Below are positions 8,928-16,536 of a DNA stretch of 64,000 nucleotides, in pieces. The stretch is taken from the NCBI RefSeq assembly GCF_025506355.1, contig NZ_JANZYP010000016.1:62001-126000 (forward strand), written 5' to 3'. Under the pieces are notes generated by a model. The model saw only the letters and a program-made list of their open reading frames with translations. It did not search any database and had not been told where the DNA came from. Each line of letters starts with the position of its first letter. Positions within the stretch are counted from its first letter, which is position 1. The DNA is from Sphaerisporangium corydalis. Its GTDB lineage: Bacteria; Actinomycetota; Actinomycetes; Streptosporangiales; Streptosporangiaceae. The position numbers were made by a program, and so were the translations under genes.

Positions 8928-9329
8928 ATGAGCACCACGGACCACGTCCTGGACCTGGCGCACCGGTGGGCCCAGGCCGAGGAGGCCAACGACCCCGAGC
9001 TCCTCGGCCAGGTGCTCGCCGAGGACTTCGTCGGCGTCGGCCCGCTGGGGTTCGTGCTGAACCGGAAGCAGTGGCTCGCACGGTTCGGCAACGGCCTGAC
9101 CAACAGCAAGTTCCGGATCGAGGACCCGCAGGTGCACGAGCACGGTCCGGCGGCGGCGGTCGTCGTCGGGGTGGACGCGCAGGAGACCCGCTTCCACGGA
9201 GGGGAGAACAACGGCCGCTTCCGGCTGACGCTCTTCGCCGTGCGTCCGGCGGATCGCTGGCTGGTGGCCGGCATCACCATCGGACCGCTGCGCCCCAGGC
9301 CCGGTGCGCGGCCGGGCGAGGGCGACTGA
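8928..9329 (+). CDS. NTF2-like/SnoaL-type small protein (DUF4440-like)
   Basis: A 133-residue single-domain protein with the NTF2-like cone fold: a helical start (VLDLAHRWAQAEEANDPELLGQVLAEDFVGVG) followed by the FVLNRKQWLARF and FRLTLFAVRPADRWLVAGI strands. Relatives include ketosteroid-isomerase-like and SnoaL-like enzymes and many binding proteins of unknown role. It begins at the ATG at 8928, downstream of TTGGAG. It ends 1 bp before the F420-oxidoreductase start, so the two form an operon, probably controlled by the divergent TetR. Its acidic and aromatic residues could line a small-molecule pocket, but I see no certain catalytic pair. Confidence 0.65.
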   Translation: MSTTDHVLDLAHRWAQAEEANDPELLGQVLAEDFVGVGPLGFVLNRKQWLARFGNGLTNSKFRIEDPQVHEHGPAAAVVVGVDAQETRFHGGENNGRFRLTLFAVRPADRWLVAGITIGPLRPRPGARPGEGD

Positions 9330-9330
9330 C

Positions 9331-10203
9331 ATGCGGCTCAGCATCGGCGTGACCAACTACTCCTGGCCGAGCGGGCCCGCGAAGCTCCGCGACGAGCTGA
9401 TGGGCCTGGCCCGCGCGGCCGAGGACGGCGGCATCGACACGCTGTGGGTCTCCGACCACCTTCTGCAGGCCGATCCGACCGCCGGGCCGCACGAGAGCGA
9501 GATGCTGGAGGCGTACACCACTCTCGGGTTCCTCGCGGCGAGGACCGAGCGGCTGCGGATCGGGACCATGGTGAGCGCGGTCACCTTCCGGCCGCCGGCG
9601 CTGCTGGTCCAGGCCGTCACCACGCTCGACGCGCTCACCGGCGGCCGGGCCTGGCTCGGTGTGGGGGCCGGGTACCACGAGGGGGAGGCGACGGCGCTGG
9701 GGCTGCCGATGCCGGCGGTGGGGGAGCGGTTCGAGCGGCTGGAGGAGACGATCCGCATCGCGTTCAGGATGTGGGACGGCGACGACTCCCCGTTCGAGGG
9801 GACGCACTACCGGCTGGGACGTCCGGCCGTCAGCCCACGGCCCGGGCGTCGTCCGCCCATCCTGATCGGCGGCACAGGGGAACGCCGAACACTGCGGCTG
9901 GTCGCCGAATACGCCGACGCGTGCAACCTGTTCGACATCCCCGACGGCGGCCGCACCGTCGGGCACAAGCTGGCCGTGCTCGCCCGGCACTGCGCCGACG
10001 TCGGGCGCCGCCGTGCGGAGATCGAGACGACGTTGAGCACCCGCCTTGGCGACGGCGAGCCGGCGGACGACTTCGTCAGGCGCTGCGCCGGGATGGCCGC
10101 GCTCGGCATCGACCACGTGATCGTCATCACCTCCGGTCCGTGGAGCGGCGAGAAGGTGGCGACCCTGGCCGCCGCGGTGCCGGCCCTGCGGGACCTCGGC
10201 TGA
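9331..10203 (+). CDS. LLM-class F420-dependent oxidoreductase
   Basis: A 290-residue luciferase-like monooxygenase-fold protein. The N-terminal strand LSIGVTNYSWPSG, the segment GGIDTLWVSDHLL (about 34-46), RLRIGTMVSAVTFRPPALLVQAVTT (about 74-98) and the GRAWLGVGAGYHEGE motif (about 106-120) are diagnostic of the F420-dependent branch. IGGTGERRTLRLVAEYADACN (about 181-201) follows. It would use reduced deazaflavin F420 to reduce or oxidise an organic substrate in the cytosol. The gene starts 1 bp after its NTF2-like partner and ends in a repeat-rich 105-bp gap facing an MFS gene. A second member of this family is at 46818. Confidence 0.85.
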   Translation: MRLSIGVTNYSWPSGPAKLRDELMGLARAAEDGGIDTLWVSDHLLQADPTAGPHESEMLEAYTTLGFLAARTERLRIGTMVSAVTFRPPALLVQAVTTLDALTGGRAWLGVGAGYHEGEATALGLPMPAVGERFERLEETIRIAFRMWDGDDSPFEGTHYRLGRPAVSPRPGRRPPILIGGTGERRTLRLVAEYADACNLFDIPDGGRTVGHKLAVLARHCADVGRRRAEIETTLSTRLGDGEPADDFVRRCAGMAALGIDHVIVITSGPWSGEKVATLAAAVPALRDLG

Positions 10204-10204
10204 C

Positions 10205-10325
10205 ACCGCTCCGCTCATCCACCGCTCCGCTCATCCACGGCTCCGGCCGTGACACCGTGGGCGTACTGGTGACAGGCGGTGGCGCTGTTACACGCTCGGC
10301 GGCGCTTGTTACGCGCTCGGCGGCG
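10205..10325. repeat. Short tandem duplications between convergent genes
   Basis: Two perfect 16-bp copies of ACCGCTCCGCTCATCC lie at 10205-10220 and 10221-10236, with a partial third. Further right a roughly 21-bp unit ending in GCTCGGCGGCG is duplicated, and its first half is the last codons and stop of the MFS gene. A second, unused copy of the MFS stop region therefore lies just downstream of the real one. Replication slippage is the simplest cause. Confidence 0.7.
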
Positions 10326-11601
10326 TGAGTATGCGCCAGAGGCACAGTACGGCCAGCAGGGAGGCCGCGCCGGCCGCGCCGGCGACCAGGCCGGGCGCGG
10401 CCACCTCGGCCAGTGCCCCGCCGCCGGCCGCGAACAGCCCCTGCGCCGTCATGGTCCCGGTCAGCGCCAGCCCGAAGGCCTGGCCCCGGTTCGCCTCCGG
10501 CACCGACGTGAGGAAGCGCCGGGCCAGCCCCAGCTGGTACGCGACGCCGAACCCGGACACGGCGAGCAGCAGTGCCGCGATGACCGGCCCGGGCGAGAGC
10601 GCGAACCCGAGCAGCGGCGCGCCGAGCAGCAGCGCCAGCGGCCCGGCCAGCCGTTCCCTTCGTCGCGGGGTGAGCAGCCGGCCGATCACGAGGTCGCCGG
10701 TGAGCATGCCGAGCGCCACGGCGGTGAACAGCGGCCCGGCCGCGTCCGGCGTGCCGATCTGGGCGGTGTACGGGACGAGCACGCCCTCGGCGCCGACCAC
10801 CAGCGCGGGCGGCAGCCACTGGGCCAGCAGCAGCGAGCGGATCTCCGGCCGGCGCAGCAGTTCGCGGTTGACGCGCCAGGTCTGGCGTACCGCATACCCG
10901 GCGCCTGCGCCGGTGGCGGTGGCGGTGGCGGTGGCGGTGCCTGCGGTGGTGGCGCGGCGCGGGCGTTCGGCCAGGCGCAGGCGTAGCAGCGTGGCGGACA
11001 GCAGGCAGCTCGCCACGGTGATCCAGAGCGCGCCCTGCGGGCCGAGCGCCGCGATCAGCATCCCGCCCACGGCGAAGCCGATCACCTGCGTGCCGCCCGC
11101 GGCCATGGAGAACACGGCCCGGCCGAGCACGTACCGGTCGCCGTCGAGCAGTTCGGGCAGCAGCGCGGTGCGCGCGGCGGAGGCGACCGCGCCGGGGACG
11201 CCGGTGACGAACACCAGCGCCAGCATCGCGGTGGGGGAGAGCGGCCCGGCGGCGAGCACGGCGGCCACCGCGGCGCGGACCAGGTCGTAGCCGGCCATCA
11301 CCGCTCGCGGCGGCCACCGGTCGGCGTACGCCAGCAGCAGCGTGCCGCCGAGGGCGTAGGGCAGGAAGCCGGCGACGTAGGCCAGCGCGGCCAGCAGGGG
11401 CGAGCCGGTGCCGGCGTAGACGGTCACCGAGAGGGCGAGCATCTTCACCGTCTCGCCGCCGAGGTAGAGCGTGTAGCCGGTGAACAGGACGCGGAACTGG
11501 CCTACCGCGAACACCTCGCGGTAGGTGGCCCGCGCCGGCGCGGCCGGGGGCGTCGTCACGCGGGCCGGTCCCGGGGGTGGTCCGGCCGGGGGCGTCGTCA
11601 T
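10309..11601 (-). CDS. MFS transporter, 12-TM efflux type
   Basis: A 430-residue major facilitator protein with about 12 hydrophobic segments. TM1 begins at VLFTGYTLYLGGETVKMLALSVTVY (about 34-58). The cytoplasmic loop motif is seen as AYADRWPPRAVMAGYDL, and the overall look is of the macrolide-efflux-like (MefA) group. A central loop holds a run of alternating Thr and Ala (about 219-227) encoded by a GCCACC hexanucleotide repeat at 10915-10944. The first 25 residues (repeated TTPPA/G, PAR) come from two units of the tandem repeat at 11551-11715, so the true start is uncertain and may lie at 11601 or at the GTG in the next unit. No Shine-Dalgarno is visible. It is divergent from the ArsR regulator. 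Confidence 0.75.
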   Translation of the reverse strand: MTTPPAGPPPGPARVTTPPAAPARATYREVFAVGQFRVLFTGYTLYLGGETVKMLALSVTVYAGTGSPLLAALAYVAGFLPYALGGTLLLAYADRWPPRAVMAGYDLVRAAVAAVLAAGPLSPTAMLALVFVTGVPGAVASAARTALLPELLDGDRYVLGRAVFSMAAGGTQVIGFAVGGMLIAALGPQGALWITVASCLLSATLLRLRLAERPRRATTAGTATATATATGAGAGYAVRQTWRVNRELLRRPEIRSLLLAQWLPPALVVGAEGVLVPYTAQIGTPDAAGPLFTAVALGMLTGDLVIGRLLTPRRRERLAGPLALLLGAPLLGFALSPGPVIAALLLAVSGFGVAYQLGLARRFLTSVPEANRGQAFGLALTGTMTAQGLFAAGGGALAEVAAPGLVAGAAGAASLLAVLCLWRILTPPSA

Positions 11602-11715
11602 GCGGGTCGGTCCCGGGGCGGTGTCGGCGGAGGTGTCGTCACGCGAGCCGGTCTCGGGGGTGCGGGAGGAGGTGTCGTCACGCGGGCCAGTCTCGGGGTG
11701 GTGTCGGCGGAGGCG
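11551..11715. repeat. Four-copy 39-42 bp tandem repeat spanning the MFS start
   Basis: Units begin at 11551, 11593, 11634 and 11673 (periods 42, 41, 39). On the minus strand each reads GTG or ATG, then ACGAC, CCxCC and GGACCGGC-like sequence, so every unit carries its own potential start codon. Because the periods are not all multiples of three, units 3-4 are in a different frame from units 1-2 and run into a stop at the ATG of unit 2. A change in copy number would alter the N-terminus or the start choice of the efflux gene. Confidence 0.75.
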
Positions 11716-11740
11716 TTAGGCTTTCGGGTGGAGGCGAAAG

Positions 11741-12739
11741 ATGCTGGCCATCGAGGTGGGGCCGGTCGACGTGGCGCGCACCCGCTACGCGATCTCGCCG
11801 CTGGGTGAGGCGATGAACGCGCTGCGGGTCGCGGCGGGCAAGCAGCCGGCCGGGCCGCTGCGCCCCTGGGCGGAGCGCGTCGCGCCGAGGTACGCGCGGC
11901 TACTCGGCGAGACGCCCGCGGTCGAGGCGCTGACGACGCTGTTCCGCCGGGGCGCCTACAACGCCGACTTCATTCACCCGCCGCCTTCGGGCCTCGGCGG
12001 CGACTTCGCCGACGAACTCGCCGTGGTGCGGGCGACCCCGCCGCGCCAGGTTCGCGCGGAGATCGCCCGCAACCTGGTCGGGCTGCGTACGCCGCCGCGT
12101 CACGTCCAGGACATCCTGGCCGCCCCGGACGTGCTCACCCGGCTTGCTGACGCGATGGAGGCGACCTGGCACGCGCTGGTCGAGCCCGACTGGCCGAGGC
12201 TGCGCACGGTGCTGGAGCGGGACCTGGTGCACCGCGCCGGGGATCTGGCCATGTACGGCTGGGCCGCGGCGCTGTCCGATCTGGATCCACGGGTGGGCTG
12301 GCGTTCGGAGGGGGCCGACGGTGTGATCGAGGTGCGCACCGGCCCCCGGAACGTGTGGGAGCGGCACCGGCTGGGCGGCGAGGGGTTGCTGCTGATGCCG
12401 ACCGTCTTCGGCACCCTCATCAGCTACGTCGAGCCGCCCTGGCCGTACGCCCTGGTGTATCCGGCGCGCGGCGTCGCCGACCTGCTCGGGCCGCCGCCCC
12501 CGCAGGGCGGTGCGGCGGCGCTGGCGCGGCTGGTCGGCCCGCACCGCGCGCAGGTGCTGCGGGCGCTCGCGGTGCCGGCGACGACCACGCAGCTGGTCCG
12601 CCAGCTTGGTCTCAGCCTGGGCGCGGTCGGCGGCCATCTGGCCGTGCTGCGCGAGTCCGGGCTGGTCACGCGGACGCGGACCGGCCGGTCCGTGCGCTAC
12701 GAGCGCACCCCTCTGGGCGGGACCCTGGCCGGCGACTGA
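11741..12739 (+). CDS. ArsR/SmtB-type winged-helix regulator with DUF5937 N-terminal domain
   Basis: A 332-residue regulator with reversed layout. The N-terminal two thirds match the actinomycete DUF5937 region (MLAIEVGPVDVARTRYAISP..., about 1-235). The last 85 residues are an ArsR-like winged helix (LARLVGPHRAQVLRAL, then TTQLVRQLGLSLGAVGGHLAVLRESGLVTRTRTGRSVRYE). No metal-binding cysteines are present, so small-molecule sensing by the N-terminal domain is more likely than metal sensing. The ATG has GGAGG 8 bp upstream. It is divergent from the MFS gene, a common pairing for this family, and probably controls that transporter. Confidence 0.8.
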   Translation: MLAIEVGPVDVARTRYAISPLGEAMNALRVAAGKQPAGPLRPWAERVAPRYARLLGETPAVEALTTLFRRGAYNADFIHPPPSGLGGDFADELAVVRATPPRQVRAEIARNLVGLRTPPRHVQDILAAPDVLTRLADAMEATWHALVEPDWPRLRTVLERDLVHRAGDLAMYGWAAALSDLDPRVGWRSEGADGVIEVRTGPRNVWERHRLGGEGLLLMPTVFGTLISYVEPPWPYALVYPARGVADLLGPPPPQGGAAALARLVGPHRAQVLRALAVPATTTQLVRQLGLSLGAVGGHLAVLRESGLVTRTRTGRSVRYERTPLGGTLAGD

Positions 12740-12849
12740 GCGCGGCGGCCGGTGAACGCCGTGTCGGCCGGCGGGTTCGCCGACCGGCCGGGTTCTGCGC
12801 CACGATGTCCAGCGGCCGGCACGACGCGGAAGACGACCGGGAGTTGTTC

Positions 12850-13797
12850 ATGGAGCTGGACCTCGGGGCGATCAGGACGTTCCTCGACGTGGTCGAGGAC
12901 GGGCGGTTCACTGACGCCGCCGCGCGCGTGGGCATGTCCCAGCAGGCCGTGTCCAAGCGCATCGCCAAACTGGAGGGTGACCTGGGGGCGCCGTTGCTGG
13001 TCCGGTCCCGCACCGGGGTCAGGCCGACGGCGGACGGCGAGGCGTTCCTCCCGCACGCCCGGGCGCTGATCAGCCTGGCCGACCAGGCCGCCGCGATGCT
13101 CCGGGCACGCCGCCGCCCTCTGCGCGTCGACGTGCTCGGGCGCGACTCCGCCTCGATCGACATGGTCCGGGCGTTCTACGAGGGCGGTGACGCCGACGTC
13201 GAGATCGTCGTCTCCCGGGGTGCCGTCCCACGGGCGCCGGCGCTCACCGGCGGCTCGGTGGACGCGGCGTTCGGCCGCGCCACGGGGGTCCTGCCGCCGG
13301 GGATCGCGCGCGTCCCGGCCTGCCTGGAACCGATCCCCATTCTGGTGGGCCGCCGGCACCGGCTCGCCAGGCGTGAGCGTGTGCGGATGGAGGAGCTGTC
13401 GGGTCTGACCGCGTGGATGCCGGGCAACGCCGGCGACAGCGAGTGGGCGGACTACTACCGGCTTCTCAGCGCCGAGTTCGGCGTCCGGATCGACAGTTCC
13501 GGCCCGTTCTTCGGTCGTGACCACATCGCGGAGAGGGTGGCGGCCTCGCCGGAGCTCATCACGTTCGGCAACAAGAGGCAGTACCCGGTCTCGCCCGACG
13601 TCGTGGAGGTCACGGTCACCGATCCCACGCCGGTGTACCCCTGGTCCCTGATGTGGCACGAGGCGAACCGGCACCCGTCGCTTCCGCTGCTCGTCGCGCA
13701 CATCACGGATCACTACCGCCCGCTCGCCGGCCCGGGTCACTGGCTGCCCGTCCCTGACCGCTCCCTGTTCCCGGCCGACCCCGAACCGGCCCTCTAG
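12850..13797 (+). CDS. LysR family transcriptional regulator
   Basis: A 315-residue LysR protein. The N-terminal helix-turn-helix (RFTDAAARVGMSQQAVSKRIAKLEGDLGAPLLVR, about 19-52) is followed by a periplasmic-binding-protein-like effector domain from about 90 (LRVDVLGRDSAS). The ATG at 12850 is preferred over an in-frame ATG 45 bp upstream because GGGAG lies 7 bp ahead and LysR homology starts directly. The usual target of a LysR gene is a divergent neighbour; here the upstream gene is the ArsR regulator on the same strand, so the target is not obvious. It ends at a strong bidirectional hairpin. Confidence 0.85.
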   Translation: MELDLGAIRTFLDVVEDGRFTDAAARVGMSQQAVSKRIAKLEGDLGAPLLVRSRTGVRPTADGEAFLPHARALISLADQAAAMLRARRRPLRVDVLGRDSASIDMVRAFYEGGDADVEIVVSRGAVPRAPALTGGSVDAAFGRATGVLPPGIARVPACLEPIPILVGRRHRLARRERVRMEELSGLTAWMPGNAGDSEWADYYRLLSAEFGVRIDSSGPFFGRDHIAERVAASPELITFGNKRQYPVSPDVVEVTVTDPTPVYPWSLMWHEANRHPSLPLLVAHITDHYRPLAGPGHWLPVPDRSLFPADPEPAL

Positions 13798-13836
13798 CGG
13801 GCAGGCCACCTCTCGGGGCTTGAGCAACAGTGACAA

Positions 13837-13870
13837 CGGCAGGCGCGACACCTGAGGTGCGCGCCTGCCG
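13837..13870. terminator. Bidirectional hairpin terminator
   Basis: An 11-bp perfect stem CGGCAGGCGCG / CGCGCCTGCCG (13837-13847 with 13860-13870) encloses a second short stem CACC/GGTG with loop TGA. It lies between the convergent LysR and VOC genes and can serve both strands. No T-run follows, as is common in high-GC actinomycetes. Confidence 0.7.
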
Positions 13871-13882
13871 CATTCTGCCCTT

Positions 13883-14251
13883 TCAGTCCTTCGGTGCGAC
13901 CCGGATACGGTTCCCGTCAGGATCGGCTGCGAGGAAGGTCGGCCCGAACCCCGCATCGTGAGGCTCGTGCAGGATCGTGACCCCCTTGGACCGCCACTGC
14001 TTGAAGATCGCGTTGATCTCGTCGGGTCGTCCACCGCCGATGGCCAGGCACACCTCACTGGTGCGCGGGACGTCCGGCGACAGATCCTCGAACTGGCCGG
14101 ACCACAGACCGAGGTCGGCGCCTGGCCCGAGGTCGAAGGTGATGTATCCCGGGGTCTCCAACGAGGGGCTCATGCCGAGGAGGTCGCCGTAGAAACGGGC
14201 TGCGGCGGGGGCGTCGTTCACGTAGACGATGGACACGACGGATGTGGTCAT
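13883..14251 (-). CDS. VOC-family (glyoxalase/bleomycin-resistance-like) protein
   Basis: A 122-residue vicinal-oxygen-chelate fold protein made of two beta-alpha-beta-beta-beta units: VVSIVYVNDAPAAARFYGDLLGM (about 5-27) and EVCLAIGGGRPDEINAIFKQWRSKG (about 66-90), ending FLAADPDGNRIRVAP. It is the size of the single-domain resistance and epimerase-like members that act as dimers. The Glu/His metal set is not fully evident, so a binding role is as likely as an enzyme role. The ATG follows AAGGAACG. It is divergent from the WYL regulator at 14345, a common regulator-VOC pairing. Confidence 0.75.
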   Translation of the reverse strand: MTTSVVSIVYVNDAPAAARFYGDLLGMSPSLETPGYITFDLGPGADLGLWSGQFEDLSPDVPRTSEVCLAIGGGRPDEINAIFKQWRSKGVTILHEPHDAGFGPTFLAADPDGNRIRVAPKD

Positions 14252-14344
14252 GGTCGTTCCTTCTCACAGGTGGTAGGTACGCATCCACCAGCCTGGCCGG
14301 AATATGCGCCGCATCGTGTCGCAATTTCCTGGAAAACTTGGTGG

Positions 14345-15310
14345 GTGACCCCGGACCGGTTCTTCGCCCTGATGCTGCTCCTCGAGTCGAGGGATGGTGC
14401 GACCACACAGGAACTCGCCTCGGCGCTCGGGGTTTCCCTCCGAACCATCACCCGGGACCTGAACTGGCTCCGCGACGCCGGTATGCCGGTGACCGCGCAC
14501 CGGGGCCGCCTCGGCGGCGTGACCATGCCGCCCGGGTCCGGGCTCGACCTCACGCGACTCACGCCCGGCGAGCGTGATCATCTCTCGCTCATCGGGCTGG
14601 ATGAGAGGCAACGCGCGGAGCTCGACGCATCGGTCGAAAGCCGGCGCGCGCTCTCCAAGATCGCCGCTACACGGCCACGTCGAGTTCATGAGCTCCTGCC
14701 GCTCACCGACGTGGTGCACGTGGACAGCCGTCCCTGGCGTCAGGCACGAGCTTCCGGCACGACTCCGGCTTCGCTGCTCGGCGCGGTGCGGCGAGGCCGC
14801 CGGCTGCGGATCGAGTACGACAGCCCACGCGAGTCATGCCCACGCGAGCTTGTCGTGGATCCCTACGGGCTGTTCGCCAAGGCCGGCATCTGGTACCTCG
14901 TCGCCGACCGTGCCCGGGTGCCACGGATGTACCGGCTCGAACGGATCACCACGTGGAAGGAAGTCGACCGGCCACGACGGCTCCGCGAGAGCCAGACCCT
15001 GGCCACCGTCGCCGCAGCGCTCACCGCTCAGTGGGAACACGACCACGGGATGGAGGTCAGCGCCACCATCGACCAGACCCAGATCGAGCGAGCGCAACGG
15101 ATCTTTGGCCTCCATCTCGTCCGGGACGACGATGAAGAATCCGCCACCGGCCACAAGGTGACGATCCGCTTCCTGCATCTGGAGGACGTGCGAGCACTGC
15201 TGCCGTTCGGGAGCGCCATCACCGTGCACGGCCCCACCGAAGCCAGGGCTCACCTCCGCGACCTCGCCACCGACCTCGCCCACCACTACGCGCCGTCGCC
15301 ACCGTCCTGA
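14345..15310 (+). CDS. WYL-domain transcriptional regulator (DeoR/YafY type)
   Basis: A 321-residue regulator. It has an N-terminal HTH_11 winged helix (TTQELASALGVSLRTITRDLNWLRDAGMPVTAHRGRLGG, about 20-58). A WYL domain (RRLRIEYDSPR, then VDPYGLFAKAGIWYLVADR and PRMYRLERI, about 157-205) and a WCX-type C-terminal domain follow. WYL regulators bind small ligands or nucleic acids. The GTG at 14345 is the first start in frame after an untranslatable upstream stretch. It is divergent from the VOC gene with 93 bp between starts, so that gene is the likely target. Confidence 0.85.
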   Translation: MTPDRFFALMLLLESRDGATTQELASALGVSLRTITRDLNWLRDAGMPVTAHRGRLGGVTMPPGSGLDLTRLTPGERDHLSLIGLDERQRAELDASVESRRALSKIAATRPRRVHELLPLTDVVHVDSRPWRQARASGTTPASLLGAVRRGRRLRIEYDSPRESCPRELVVDPYGLFAKAGIWYLVADRARVPRMYRLERITTWKEVDRPRRLRESQTLATVAAALTAQWEHDHGMEVSATIDQTQIERAQRIFGLHLVRDDDEESATGHKVTIRFLHLEDVRALLPFGSAITVHGPTEARAHLRDLATDLAHHYAPSPPS

Positions 15311-15611
15311 CCACCAACATCTGGTTGGCCCGGCGCTCGGGTTGACGTCACCAGGGGCAAAGTAACTCTTCGTGACGAAGGTGAAGCCCGAGCCCTGCTC
15401 AGTGATCGGTGATGGGGGGCAGACCAAGTACGCTGGAAAGGGCCAATAGCGCTGGTCAGGGCCCCTGAGAAGTGACGGCTCGCGGTCCAAGCCGAGGCCG
15501 GATTCTCCGAGGCGTGGTCCGGTGCGTCAGGATCCGGGGTCGGCTCGGGGCGGACACCGAACGGTCCGGCCTGCCTCGGCAGCGCGCCCTTGGCCCGATA
15601 CGGCGTGCGTA
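15311..15611. other. Intergenic boundary region, nothing recognised
   Basis: About 300 bp between the WYL regulator and the first mobile-element remnant. I see no gene, no clear hairpin and no transposon end. It marks the left border of the mobile-DNA region. Confidence 0.5.
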
Positions 15612-16058
15612 TCACCGGCCGCCCGCTTCCAGCGCAGTCGCGGCCCGGCCGGCACGCAGCTCGCGCAGGTCGGGGATGTGGTTGTACAGCGTGCCCGGGC
15701 TGACGCCGAGCAGCTTGGCGATCGAGGTGATCGAGTGCTCGGGGTTGGGCAGCAGGTCCCGGGCGGCCCGGATGATCTCCGGTGTGATCACGGTGGGCCG
15801 TCCGCCGATGCGGCCGCGGGCCCGCGCGGCGGCCAGGCCCTCGCGGGTGCCGGCGACGATCAGCTCGCGGATGAACTCGGCCAGCGCGGCGAAGACGTGG
15901 AAGACCAGGCGCCCGCCCGGGGTGGTGGTGTCGAGGTTCTCGTGCAGAGAGGTGAAGCCGATCTCGCGGCGGCGCAGCTCGCCGACCATCGCGATCAGGT
16001 CGACCAGCGAGCGGCCGTAGCGGTCCAGGGAGGGCACCACCAGGGTGTCCCCGGCGGT
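15612..16058 (-). pseudogene. Serine recombinase/resolvase fragment lacking the catalytic N-terminus
   Basis: About 148 codons of a resolvase/invertase. Visible parts are the end of the catalytic domain (GDTLVVPSLDRYGRSLVDLI), helix E (FAALAEFIRELIVAGTREGLAAARARGRIGGRP) and the C-terminal helix-turn-helix (SITSIAKLLGVSPGTLYNHIPDL). The first roughly 55 residues, including the active-site serine motif, are missing; the frame meets a stop at about 16072. A GTG inside the fragment is not a plausible functional start. The break point lies next to other transposon debris, so it was probably cut by a later rearrangement. Confidence 0.85.
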
Positions 16059-16163
16059 CAGGAAGGCGTGTCGTTATTTGAAGCCTGAGGCGATCGCAGA
16101 GCGTGAAGACGATTACTTTCAGCTACCTTGCGGCTCGGCGCAGCTTCGGGAGTACTGGGCCTG

Positions 16164-16409
16164 CTAGGCCGGGTCGCGGTACATCGGTGCCGGCTCTCCG
16201 TAGTGCACTCGTCGAACAGCACCGGGCAGGGCTTTGGTCAGAGCTTGGGACGCTTCGACGGAACATCCGACGGTGAACTCGATCTCCTCGTCGACCTCGC
16301 AGGCCAGGCACCAGGCTTGATCTTCGGGCCACACGAGGTGTGGGTCTTGATAGCCCAGCGCAGAGCCGCACCAGGCGAGGTCGGAGCGGGTCGCACCTCG
16401 GTCATCTCC
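16164..16409 (-). pseudogene. Small Cys-containing hypothetical protein, probably frameshifted at its start
   Basis: An open frame without a start codon encodes about 81 residues containing WCGSALGYQDPHLVWPEDQ, WCLACEVDEEIEFTVGCSVEA and ALPGAVRRVHYGEPAPMYR. It looks like real protein (acidic, two Cys pairs) rather than antisense noise. A good start (GAGGAG then ATG at 16403-16405) exists in the adjacent frame, so a one-base shift just after the start is likely. It lies downstream of the broken recombinase and the palindromic repeat. Function unknown. Confidence 0.4.
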
Positions 16410-16444
16410 TCAGTCTGTCGCAACCGTAGGCGGTAACCGAGACC

Positions 16445-16536
16445 GGGGTTGAGCAGCATCGGAACGGCCAGTGACGTCAAGGAGCCCGGCGGGCCCGTCT
16501 TATCGCCACTGACCGTTCGATGCAGGTGGGTGCCGT
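16445..16536. repeat. Palindromic pair of Tn3-type ends, copy 1
   Basis: A 38-bp Tn3-like end (16445-16482: GGGG, then TTGAGCAGC, GGAACGGCCAGTGACG, TCAAGG) is followed by about 16 bp and a second, more degenerate end in opposite orientation (from 16499: CTTATCG, CCACTGACCGTTC). The inner ends face each other with no genes between. About 73 bp match the copy at 31504-31596, in reverse orientation, at roughly 85 percent by eye. It interrupts the tyrosine recombinase gene. Confidence 0.7.

Noticed and set aside
11551-11715. Possible CRISPR-like array
   Set aside because: The units are contiguous and degenerate, with no unique spacers and no cas genes.
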